A stretch of 64,000 nt of DNA from Telopea speciosissima. Taxonomy: Eukaryota; Streptophyta; Magnoliopsida; Proteales; Proteaceae. Below, piece after piece: positions 44,801-56,800 of the stretch. Under the pieces are notes generated by a model. That model searched no databases, was not told the origin of the DNA, and worked only from the letters and a program-made list of their open reading frames with translations. Within the stretch, counting starts at the first letter, position 1. Each line of letters opens with the position of its first letter. Where the stretch lies: contig NC_057920.1 of assembly GCF_018873765.1 (NCBI RefSeq), positions 7,887,307-7,951,306 on the forward strand, given 5' to 3'. A program made the translations under genes and the position numbers.

Positions 44801-47800
44801 AAGCAGATGAGAAGACATGAAAAAAGGAACAACCAGGATGATCAGTCCTCCAACTTAGCAACTCCTGTTTTCATCTTTGTGAACCTTTAGAGTCTTAAGT
44901 ATTATTCTCTCCTGTAAATAGTTGAAGTTTTAAGTACTAAACAAAGTAATACTCATTCAGCAAACTTGCCACATGTAGGCAATGATTTAGCTAGACTGGT
45001 GAATCCACTCATCAAGTAATGATTTGAAGGTAAGGCAAGCTGAGTCAAATCTGAGAAAACAACTATGGTACACACAACAAATGCTTTCCAACTATGTTCA
45101 TATTGCCTCAGTGAATCAACTTCTGAATACAAACTAAGGAATACGCATAGGTTGTCTCATTGACGGATCAACTATGGGATTGTTGATAATGGCCTCGACC
45201 AAATGATCTGATCCATCGAAATAATTCCATTCTTTTGCATGCGAACAACAAATAACTTTTATCTATGAGATAAGTCCACCATCAGGTGTTACTATGGTTC
45301 TATTGGTTGAGTCTGATGTAGGAAACATAGGTGAGGCTTGAGGTTCCATTGCATGTAAGCCATATGAACTAAGAAAAACTTCAAAAGTGATTGAATGTAG
45401 TCTTTGACGTCCAAAATGGTGCTAATTATAGTACCAAAGGTTTCCACCGAGGTATACTAAGGAAATATGTAGGTTGCCATGATTCATGAACTGGTTCCGC
45501 TGCAAAAGTATTTAATAATACCTAGCCAAGGTTGCAAAGTTGTACAACACCATCTTGATTAGAAGTTACAAAATGTGTGGCTGAAATAAAGTTTCCAAAT
45601 GTAGTTGAAGAACAGATAGTCACATTGGTCTTCCCTTAACAACTCACATATCTATAGCGCTTTTCCATCATTTTGCATCCCAACAGCCAAGTTACCACCA
45701 AATGCTTAATGTTTTGTTTTCTTGCAGCTCTTGCTATCAGAAACACAGGTCGACATATTACACTAAGAAGAAATACAAAACTCCACATTTTGTCCTGGAG
45801 TTCAGCAGACACTGTTCAAAGTACATTTAGAATATATTACCCTTTGTTTTTTTGTTTTTTTTTTTGGAGAGGAGGGGGTGGGGGCCGGAGGGGGAGTGGT
45901 ATTACTAAATACATACCAAGTAGAGTTTGCTACATTCTGCACAATGTTGAATCAGTGCCTTGGCTTTCTCTATTGCAAGATTTACCGAACACAGAGCTTG
46001 TATTCCCATTGTGCATCGCGGTCGAGCTGATTCTACAACCGGTAATATCTGTGAGGTTCTATCAACAAATTTCATAAGCTCTGTGCACATCAACCGGTGC
46101 ACCTGCAACCATGGATCAAGATTAGATTGGCCGTCCTGAAACTACAAAGTTAGTAACATAAAACAACTAGATAAATGTAGAGAAAGGAAGATAAAGATTT
46201 TGACTAAGAAGCTCAAAGAATCCGACTGACTGGACCTGCTAACAAAAATAAATAGACATAAAATTAACGGTACTCTCATGCGTCACTACAAAGAGTGAGG
46301 CAGTTCAGTTCCCTATATTTTTGTCTACCCTCTTAAATTGTTTTGGTGAATTAAAGTGGAGGGGTAGAATTTGTAAATTCACCTCTATTGGAATCTTGTA
46401 GGGAAAATTCTACATCTCCCTCCCCCCTCTCCCCTACGGCTCTCTCCCCCCCCCCCTTCCTCACTGGAATTCCTTCCTCCTCCCTCCAATGCAGACCAAT
46501 CCATTACACAGATTTACGAGTTTCACCACCCACCTTAAAAGAAACAGCATAGAGCTCACCCTCAAAGCTTCTATTCGCCAAGTAGCTCTCCTTGGATCAC
46601 ATGGCTCGACCAGCTTCGTCAGCCCCAGAAAAAGAGGTGGTTCCTAGAGTTCTCTCTATGACTTGAACCACAATGACAATACATTCGGACACAACTTGTT
46701 TTACAGGTTGCTCAGCGGGGAAGAGGGGAGGGAGAAGGAGATTCGGAAGTGAGTGCAAATCTGAAAATAATATTAATCTGGAGAACGATGGACTCAGAAG
46801 ATCCATTATTTGATAATTTTTCATGTAAATCCGACTAGATTTAATGGAATTACCCCTGAATTTGAAGAATCGTTGTCGATATGTTAATGGGTCTAGGTTT
46901 TCTGGAGGGGTTACCCAATATTCTAGATATTCTCTAGTCAGGTGGTGCCCTCTGTTCGTGGTTAAGTGAATGCATTCGAAGGGGACCCTTTGGGTTATCA
47001 TCAAATTTGATCCCCGGTCTGCTCCTGCTGACTGGGTTATCAAGTTCTGGACACCATCAACGGTTGTAGGGGTATACAATTTGAGACTTGATAACTGCTT
47101 TTCATTTTTGCCATACAATTCGGAACTTGACAATGCTCTCATGAACGACTGAAAAAGCTATTTGAAGTTCCAAGGTGGATACTGAGAGAAGGGAGCGAAC
47201 AGTGTCTCCAAAATTCTTCCCAAACAACTGACCCCAATTGTCTCACTGCCTAGCACTTCCTACTGTTGCACTCAGACTGGCTGGGGCAATCCCAATTTCA
47301 CCAGTATCCACACACAATTGTATGCATGTCCACCTCGCTACACAGTGTGGCCAGGTCTACTAGACAATGCATACCCATCCTACTAACATCTACAAAACTT
47401 CTATACCCACAATCACACAATACATAATTTTAGGTGGTTCGGCAACTGCCTACATCCATGGAGCAATACCCTAACCAGGGTCTTGTATATTGCCCAATAC
47501 ACTACACAAGTTTGACTACTGCTACAGTCCAGATGTAACCATGGAACCAAATCTCGCGATATATCAACGAAATTTCGCCATATTTCGGTAATTTCGACCT
47601 GGCCGAGACGAAATGCCCAAACGAAATGAAAAAGTGCAATATTTCGGTCGAAATTTCGTGAAATATCGGCACATTTCGGTCTAAAACCGATATATCGGCG
47701 AAATATGTAAAAAAAACATGTTTTTTCACTGACCTCTTACATAAAGACCAAATATCGATGGTCTCGGTCGATATTTCGACCGAGACCTCTACAGAACTGT

Positions 47801-50800
47801 TTTTTCCTCCTCCTCTCCCTCTACAGAACTGTTTTTTCCTCCTCCTCTCCTCATTTCTTCTCTTCTCCTTGATTTTCTTCCACTCTCCAAGCATTGATCT
47901 TCATAGTTTTCGACGCATTATCGCCGGAAACACGTCGGAGGCTCATCTAAGCTCATCCTCCAAGCCTTTTTTCACTATTTAAGGTAAATCCTATTTCTCT
48001 AAAACTATTTTTTTGAAAATACTATGAACAAATGTTGTTGGATGGTGATGATATTAATATATGTTAGACACCGGAGGCCAATCTACAGCCTCACGGTGTC
48101 GAAATTTTTTTTCCATACGTTTTTTTTTTTTTTTTTCCTCTGGTTTTAAAAATTGATTTTCCTACAACTAAAATAGGAAAAAATTAGGGGTAATATGACT
48201 TAGATGGGAATGAATTAAATATATGTTAGACACCAATGGCCAATCTACGGCTTCACGGTGTCGAATTTATTTTTCTGCTCATAAATAATTATTTTAATTT
48301 TCGGAAATTAAGAAAAATATATAAAAAATTAAAAAATAAATAAGGAAAAATATGAGTTTTAAGTTTGAAAAAATATAAAAGTAATTTTCACATGTTTTGA
48401 AATGCATTAGATATATGTTATGTTTAATAATTTATGGTTTTGTTGTGCTAGGTCTATATTTATATTAAAATTATATATAAAAAATTGTTTTTAATTATGC
48501 GAAAAATATAAGGGTTAGGGGGAAAATATTAAATAGCTATACAAGTGTATTAGTATTATAAAAGTGTCAATTGAAGTGCATCTACATTATGTTTTTAATT
48601 ATTTGTTTTACTTACATTGCAGTAAACAAGTATTATTATGGCGGATCGTGAAAGACAACGTGCGAAGGGCAAGCAAAAGGTGGGGGAAAGTAGTCAACAG
48701 AGGGAGCAGAGGGGGCAGAGGGAGCAAAGAGAACAGAGAGAACAAGAGAGACCAGCCAGCCAGCATAGGGGTGACATTCCATGGTTACATGGCACTCCAA
48801 TTGATGGGGATAAGAGAAAATCCCAATGTAACTATTGTCACATGCAGTTTTTGGGAGGTGGGTCCAGTAGACTTAAACAACATCTGACTGGAGGATCTAA
48901 AGATGTTGTAGATTGTCATATGGTCCCTACTCAAGTAGCTAGAGAAATTGGTGACAGTTTGAGGGGAAAGAAGAAGAGGAAGGCTGACAAGCAGAGGATA
49001 AGAGAACAACTTGAGGATACAATGAGGAGTTCAATGGGAGGAGGAAGACAATACCATGATGATGATGATGATTCCTCTGATGATGATGAGGAGGACATTG
49101 CAGTATTTGATGATATACAAACAGCAGAGGAGGCTAGGGATTTTCGACGGACTGTTTCAAGGAGTAGAGTGAGTTTTCAAGATGATCAGCAGAGACAAAG
49201 AGTAGGGGGTAGTGGAGGAGCTGGCACATCTGGAGGTTCTAGATCTTTCAATCCTTTTAGAAGATCACAAAGTGTGAGGGCAGCCCCAACACCTCTATCA
49301 GTACCAATACCACCATCAGCATCAGATCCTAAATTGCATAAGAAGAAAGGAAGCAGTCAACCAAGAATCAAAGGAGCATGGAAGGGGATGAAAGGGTTGG
49401 TTAAAGAATCAATAGCTAAGTGGATGTTATACCATACCATCCCAGCAAACACTGCACAAGGCCCCCATTATGATACCATGATAGATACCATTGCAGAGGC
49501 TGACCCAGGATTCAAGGGCCCCACCCCATATGAGGTAATGAATGTTTATCTACCTCAACAAAAGTCTGAGATTGATAAGTATATTAGGGAGATGAGGAGT
49601 ATGTGGGAGACATATGGGGTGACTATAATGGAAGATGGATGGACTGGGCCTACAAGAAAGTCCATCATCAATTTCATAGTTTATTGTGATAGGAGGATAG
49701 TTTTTCTCAAATCTGTGGATGCATCCAAAGAGATAAAGGATGCGAAATACATTTACAGATTGTTAAAGGAAGTAGTTGAAAAAGATGTGGGCATTGAGAA
49801 CGTTGTCCAGATTGTCACGGACAATGAAAGCAACTTCAAGTTGGCCGGGGAGAAGATGATGAACAACAGTAAGTACCGGCTCTTCTGGACTCCTTGTGCA
49901 GCCCATTGCATTGATTTAATGCTAAAGGATATGGGAAAGTTAAAGTTGGTGAAGACTGTGGTTGAAAGTGCAAGACAAGTCACCAACTTTGTATACAACC
50001 ACTCCTATGCACTTAATCTGCTGAGGGAAAAATGTGGGGGTGACTTGGTTAGGCCTGGCATCACAAGATTTGCCACCAACTACATTGCCCTAAAAAGCAT
50101 TGAGACAAATAAGACTGGGCTGAGAAGTATGTTTGCTTCTGAGGAGTGGTTTGGATGGAAGGGTTCCAATACTGCAAGTGGGAGGGAAGCACAAGCAGCC
50201 ATGTCATCTGAGGACTTCTGGACAAAACTAAGCAAAGTGGTGAAAGTTTTGGAGCCAGTAGTTAAAGTTCTACATATTGCTGACTCAACTCTCAAGGGCC
50301 CAACCATGCCAGTCCTATATGCTGCAATGGACTTGATGAAAGATAGTATCTACAGTGTGGCTCCTCGCAGTAGCAAGCACTTCTTGGATATCATCAATAC
50401 TCGCTGGGAGAATCAACTTATGCATCCACTGCATAAGGCTGGTGAGTAAATTTGTTTTATGTAACTAATTTATAGTATTACTATTTACTAATTACCTATG
50501 CATTTGACAATATCTTATTTCTATATGTCAAATTTCAGCATACTACTTGAACCCCAAGTATAAATATAACAATAGGCTTAGGTTGGAAACTCAACTTTTT
50601 GATGCTGTGAAACAAGTAGTGAAGAAGTTGGAGCCAGATGGTGCACTACAAGCAATTTGCAACAATGAGGTGAGTCTTACAATTCATTTGGAAACTCAAC
50701 TTATTGATGCTTTCAAACAAGTAGTGAAGAAGTACTTACTAATTTTCCACATGGGTGTAGATCAAGATATTTAGGGATGCATTGGAAAGTTTTGGAACTG

Positions 50801-53800
50801 ATGCTGCGATACAAGGCAGAGCACGCGATGATGCTAGTAATTCTTTTAAGTTTTAAATTATATATGTATTGAAATTTGAAAGTTGAAAGTTGAAAGTTGA
50901 AACAACATTTGACATGTCTTTTTTTGTTGTAAACTTGTAATGCAACTGAATAGTGGGTGTTGTATAGGGAATCGGCTGAGAATTTAAGAAAAAATAGCAA
51001 TCAAAGTCCTTGCCCAAACATGTTCCGCATCTGGCTGTGAGAAGAACTGAAGTACCTTTGCACTCATCCACTCCAAGAGGCGCAACAGATTGGGGTCTGA
51101 ACGTCTATTTGACATGGTGTATATGCACTACAACTTGAGGCTGAAATTGCAACACATACGCATGGGACATGAGGGACAGAGGGGCACTATTGACCTCGCC
51201 GACATCTTTTAGGTTGACTCAGACGATGAGGACCCTATTGTGGATTGGGTGAGGGATAGAGGCGAACCAGTGTTGGATCAGGAGGGAGGTAGGCCCGACC
51301 CCGTGATAGCTTTCGAGATTGGTGCTGATGTGGATGATTATATGGCTGACGAGGGTTAGATACATACACGGGAAGCCTCACCCATACCATTCCAGCCCAC
51401 TGATGGCAATGTTGCCGATGATGTTGACTGGTCTCGGTCCTCAGATGCTGATGATGGTGGTGATGGTGATGGTGATGGTGATGGTGATGGTGGTGGTGGT
51501 GGTGGTGGTAGTGGTGGTGAAGATTTTGACGGCATGAGAGCGTTATGTGGTAGGCGAGGATACGGCGCCTGTAGAGCCAGTCCGATTCACTAGAGAGACA
51601 CAATTTGATCATGCCCACACAGGATACGGACCACGGAGCACGTGCCCCCGTACCCCCACCCTCAAGACCCCCCTACAACCATACAACAGGAAGCGTAGGG
51701 GTCGACAAACACAGTTGCAACATGATTATATGGACATTGATGACCTATCTAGCTCTGTTGGCGGTTTGAGTATGGGTGATAGGGAGGGAGGACCGACTGG
51801 GCATTGGCGTGCCATCTTTTGACGCACATACCACTCCATTGTCATCGGATTATAGTGCATCACAACCTTAAGGTGGATATGGATATGGATCATATGGGCA
51901 ATTTAGTGGGGTAGGGGACTATGACTACCAGTCCCAGTCCCAGGGACATACTGGATCATCTTTTATAGATGACATCTTTGCATACCCTAGCGGGCCTAGC
52001 TACCAACCTCACCAGCCATACATGCAGCCAGTGCCAACGCCTCTTCCGCCGGCGCCGACATCATATCACACTGGATCATCTTCTTCACAGACTGGATCGA
52101 TTGGTAACCCTAGCATATATCCTAGGATAGGTTACCTACAGTATGTTGATGACTCCATTTACATGACACTTGTGGATGACTACACTCATTTCTTCTCCGA
52201 TTCTATACCGTGGTCCACATATGTCCTTCAAACAGAGAACAATGGACGTCAATTGCAGCGGGCCATGAGTGGGGTTGATCCAGGGAGGCACAACAACTAT
52301 TATTACAGAAAAAATGCAATATTTCGGCCATATTTCGAGAAATTTCGGGTATCTTGGTAGGCCCGAGATACCAATATATCGCGAGATATTATACCTTGGA
52401 TGTAACAACACCTGCTTCAATTTGAGTTACCACTCAGACAAGGGCTAAAACCCCTATCCTATCAGGCCCCAACTTGACAGGTTACAATGTAAATCAATAG
52501 AAAATACAAGTCCCTCCCCTTTACAATACAATGCCTTAGGTTTTTCAACAAATATGCAACGTATGTCATACAAATGGACTTGTTAATGAGAGATTATCTT
52601 CCCCTTGGTAATCATTCACTAAGAAGCTCTAATGTGGTCTCGGGATGAACACTGGAATCATCAATTGGCCCCTTTGAGCTAGGGAAACTTGAATCTTCAA
52701 GTAATGAAACCCTCTCTTTGGTTCTCTCTCCTCTCTTGCAACTTACCCACTATTCTTCCTCTTCAATGGCCTTTAAGCAACCCAAGAATGGTGGTTGAGG
52801 ATGATTAATGCAACTCAAAAGATCATTCAAGCCCTCAACAAGAATTCTTCAAAAACTCAGGCTTGGAAGCTTTAAGAGCTCAGTTTTCCTCCTCTGTTGT
52901 GTACTACTCTTCATACTCGACAAGTTCAGCCAACCAAATAGCCCAAATGGAATATCCGAGGCTACATTCTGTGTACGCGTGCACTATTGAATCATTGGCT
53001 CACCCGGTAGCTGTTGGATTTGGATCACAGAAAGGCAGGGTTGATTTCGGCCTTTGGATCGGTGTTAGGCATGTCAGCTTAGATTGTGGATCGCGTGATC
53101 TCCGACGTCGTTGGATTGGCATAAGTGTGACGACCATCACCAAAAAAAGCAGTTGGTGATGTATCGTTATTGGCTTGGTCAATGGCAGAAGGAGCGATCT
53201 GAGACGTCCGATTTAATTGGAGATGGACCACAAGGATGCGAGGGGACAGAATCTTTAAAGTCGTCCAACAGCACGTGCGCTTAACGACCAGGATGTGATT
53301 CGATGCGACGTGGAGCACAATTCACCTTGCTCTCTACCAACCATGAATCTCATGACAGAATCTCTTTTGTATAATGAATTGTGCCATAGCAACGCATTAA
53401 TTTTGATAAACTGATTTCAATCTTGCAGACATGGCTTCATCTGGCCCTCATATTTGGTATACTTCAAACCTCTGATATTTACTCAAGAGGTCCTCCTAAC
53501 TTCCATATTTAAAGATCAACCCTTGAGAAGAAAACCAACTCACCGAGAGCTCATATATTGAGTACCTCTCTCAGTCATTACGTCGAGCAGCTACGGGGCT
53601 TTTTATGCCTTAGCCGCTGGAACACCCCAATAGTACCAGGCCAAACGCCCCTGCTTGCTTGGCCCTTGGCCTGAGTCTGTGCGTGCGGCAAGTGCGAGGC
53701 CATGCAGCTGTGGCTGCAATGGCCCTACGCCATAGTGTCACAACGTCTAGGCGACACCAAGAAGGCGACGACTTGACAACTATGCTCTGCACCATGTGCA

Positions 53801-56800
53801 GGCGTGGTTGCAGCCTCCTACGCTAACCTGCCTATGTGTAGCTGGTTCTGCTGGCCTGCATGGCCCTCTGCTAGTGCCACCTCAGTGTGGCCAGCCATGC
53901 AGGCTGTCACCAGTACTGCCACGAGGCACTCCGCTACCTTGACACATTACCACCCTACTTATGTCACCAGTGGGACCCACACAGTTGAGGCCTTCAAAAA
54001 TACACTTCAACCACCTTATTGTTGGGAAAATACTTCACTCCCTCCATAAATGTTTTGATGATAACAAACGAGTTGACAGTTGACACAAGCCATTGTGTTC
54101 TATTATGTCAACAGGTTTGATGGAATAATAAAGAAGAACGAGTTAAGGCTTAAAACACGAGGAAGCTCAAGACAAAGCCTGAAGAGATCAAGTCTGTAAA
54201 GAATTTCCAAGATACTCAAGTAAAGTAGCTCTTGAAGAAAAGATTATTTGAAGATTGAAGAACATCTCTTGAAGAAATTAAGTTGAAGACTTAAATGAAG
54301 ATGCTCGTATGCACATACATGTACACACACTTGCATAATTGCAATAGTAATTGCATACATATAAATGAAATTACATTTGCATCATATAGAGACTCTAGGA
54401 AGGTACTTAAAGACCCTAGAAGTCCTTAGCATTCATTGGGAAAAGGCTGGACCAAAAACCGTCAAGGACAGGCAGGCAAAATGACTGGTCGATAGGCTGC
54501 AGAGCCAAATCGACCACTGGAAACAGTGAGCAACCGGTTTCAATCGGTTCCCCCAAACGGTCGCCTACCGGTCACACAACCGGTCGACCGGCTATCGACC
54601 GCTTGGACATGAAAGGTCCCAACAGCTCTATTTTCCCCAACGGCTATATTTAGCGGTCGACAGGCAAAACCAAGAGGAAAACCGGTTGGGCTAAAAAACT
54701 AGCCGTTTTATAGCCATTAGAGCAATTTTGACACATGGTTTTTTAGCATTAAATGATGCCTATAAATACCAAATGTGTCCGACCTTTTTACTATCACTAC
54801 AATCCAAAAGATTACTTTATTATGAAGTGAAAAAGTCAATTCAAGCACTTAGTGTTATTATTTCAAATTAAGAAGAAAGCTTAGTTACTCAAGCTTGACA
54901 TCATCACTCAAGACCTTATCTTCTACTAGTATAAAGCTCAAAGGTAAGCATCTTCTTACTATTCATTGCACATTCACAATTGCATTGCGAGAAGTAACTT
55001 GGAACACTTCTTGCATAGGTAACATTTCTATTCAATCTCTCTTGTTAATTAATTTCTTACTCTTGAGTCGGGTTGACTTTAGACGAGTAAAGTATACTTA
55101 CATTTTCCTAGATTGTACTTAGGTTTTGTAAGGGATTCTCTTATCCTTAAAAGATTGTGGGATTCTCTTGTCCTTAAAAGATTGTAGGATCCTCGTATCC
55201 TGGTAAAAAGATTTGTAAAGGTATTTTCCTCACCTATTGTACTGAAAGGGAAAATATTAGTGAAATTCTCTTAAAGTTGAGAGGAGGTAGACTCAAGGTT
55301 GAGTCGAACCACTATAAATGTTTGTGTCTCTCTTGTTTTAATTTACTTTATATTACACTGCCTTGAAACTTTAGTACAATTTTAAAAGAGCAAAAATTCC
55401 ACTAAGGTAACCTATTCACCCCCCCTCTAGGTTATCCAACACTCATCACTTATCCACTATGCACTTCATAGACTGCTAGGCCATTTCATCAGTTTTCAAC
55501 TGGAAATTTACTAAAATGCCCTTGGAATCCAGAACATCTATCAACTGCTGTAAGTACACATGGTCTGACTATATCAGCTGCCATAAACACTCCGCTAACA
55601 TCAGAACCTTTGCATTGTTCAGATTACTTCTCGGGCTGGAGGGAAGGGAGATCAAGGGGCGAGGGAGCTGGAGCTGGAACTAGAGAGGAAGAGAAAGAGC
55701 CGGAGAGGAAGGGGGAAGGGGGAAGGGGGAGGGAGATGTAGTCATCGCTAGAAAAGGAGAAGAAATGAAAGGGAGTTTGGACTATCCCGAACATCAGCGA
55801 TCAGCGGCAGTGAGAGGGAGAGGGAGAGGGAGCGGGAACACTATCCTTGTTTCACCTCTATGGATACGTTTCTTAATAGGATTCAATAAGAAGTGAATTT
55901 ACAAATTGTGTCCCTCCACTCCAACTCAGCAAAAAGACTTTCTGATTCACTATAGATCAAGTTGAGGAAGAAAACCCTAAAAATAAACTATTTTCTTTTT
56001 CTTTATCCACGTATGTTGGGCATATGGCAGTTGGTGTTGTCATTGTTGGACATATGGCAGTTGTTGTTGTCATTGTTGGACAACACAGTTAGAACCAATA
56101 CACTCACACAGTGTCATATTGCACAGCACAGTCAGTGACAGTCACACTCACACAGAGATTCAGTCATTGGTGGATGACTAATGGGAGCTTGGTCAGTACT
56201 TCAGGCACTTGAAGGGACCAGAGAGCAGGTTACATGGCAGTTGAGCAGTGGCAGTGCTGGCAGTGCAGTACAGTCAGCAGTGAGATGTAAATGTGGCAGT
56301 ACAAACTGCTGTGGTGCAGACAGTACAGATGCAGGCAGTACACAGTACAGTACTACAGTGGTAGACACATGTGGCCTGTGTTTGTACTAAAGGAGTAAAG
56401 TGTACCAGTTGTCAATACAGTGAGGTAGTTGGCAGTACAAATTCGTACCAGTGGCAATACAGATGTGTACAATGTTATTGCAGTATGGCAGTGAAGTTTT
56501 GGTGATGTACAGTCACAAACAGTGACTTGGCAGTGTAGTGACAGTACAGTCAAGTTGGCAGAGTTACTGAAGCTTCCGGACATGTGTGGCAATGGTTTAT
56601 GATGTTTGGTGACATCACAGAGGTTTTCAGATGATGCACAGTTGCTATGGCAGCTCAAACAATGACAGCCAGTGACTGGACAGTGTAGACAGGTCAGATT
56701 CAGTGAATACAGTGTCGGGCAGGTTGCAAAGGTTTCCAGGTACATATGGGCACATTTGACAGTATGTATTGATGACTTGGCAGATTTGGAATGATGAGAA

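Larger units (their letters stand above)
47540..52398 (+). mobile_element. 4.86 kb hAT transposon (CAWGG family) with transposase
   Basis: Ends CATGGAACCAAATCTCGCG and (inward from right) CAAGGTATAATATCTCGCG, with perfect 8-bp duplication GATGTAAC (47532-47539, 52399-52406). Both subterminal regions are dense in AAATTTCG/ATTTCGG/GATATATC motifs. It encodes a BED/DUF659/hAT transposase on the plus strand. The 5' leader has two copies of an ATGTTAGACACC...CGGTGTCGAA block (about 48060 and 48226). It is the only full-size member of its family in the window. Confidence 0.9.
47160..53600 (-). mobile_element. Reverse-oriented LTR sequence, split by hAT
   Basis: About 47320-47531 (CACCTCGCTACACAGTGTGG, CCAGGTCTACTAGACAATGC, TTAGGTGGTTCGGCAACTGC, CTACATCCATGGAGCAATAC) matches in inverse the LTR block at 58690-58880. 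It resumes after the hAT element at 52399. The outer limits are guesses; a GC-rich CAGCC/TGGCC stretch at 53580-54000 may belong to it. Confidence 0.5.

Noticed and set aside
46597..47142. 181-codon minus-strand ORF, which could be an alternative first exon of the PUB5-like gene
   Set aside because: No known domain and no donor that joins it in frame to VHRLMC. The 59914-59973 exon fits family wording and phase better.
51235..51618. Minus-strand ORF with a long polyhistidine run
   Set aside because: It is the reverse reading of a GATGGT/GGTGGT simple repeat inside the hAT element, with no supporting start context or splice logic.
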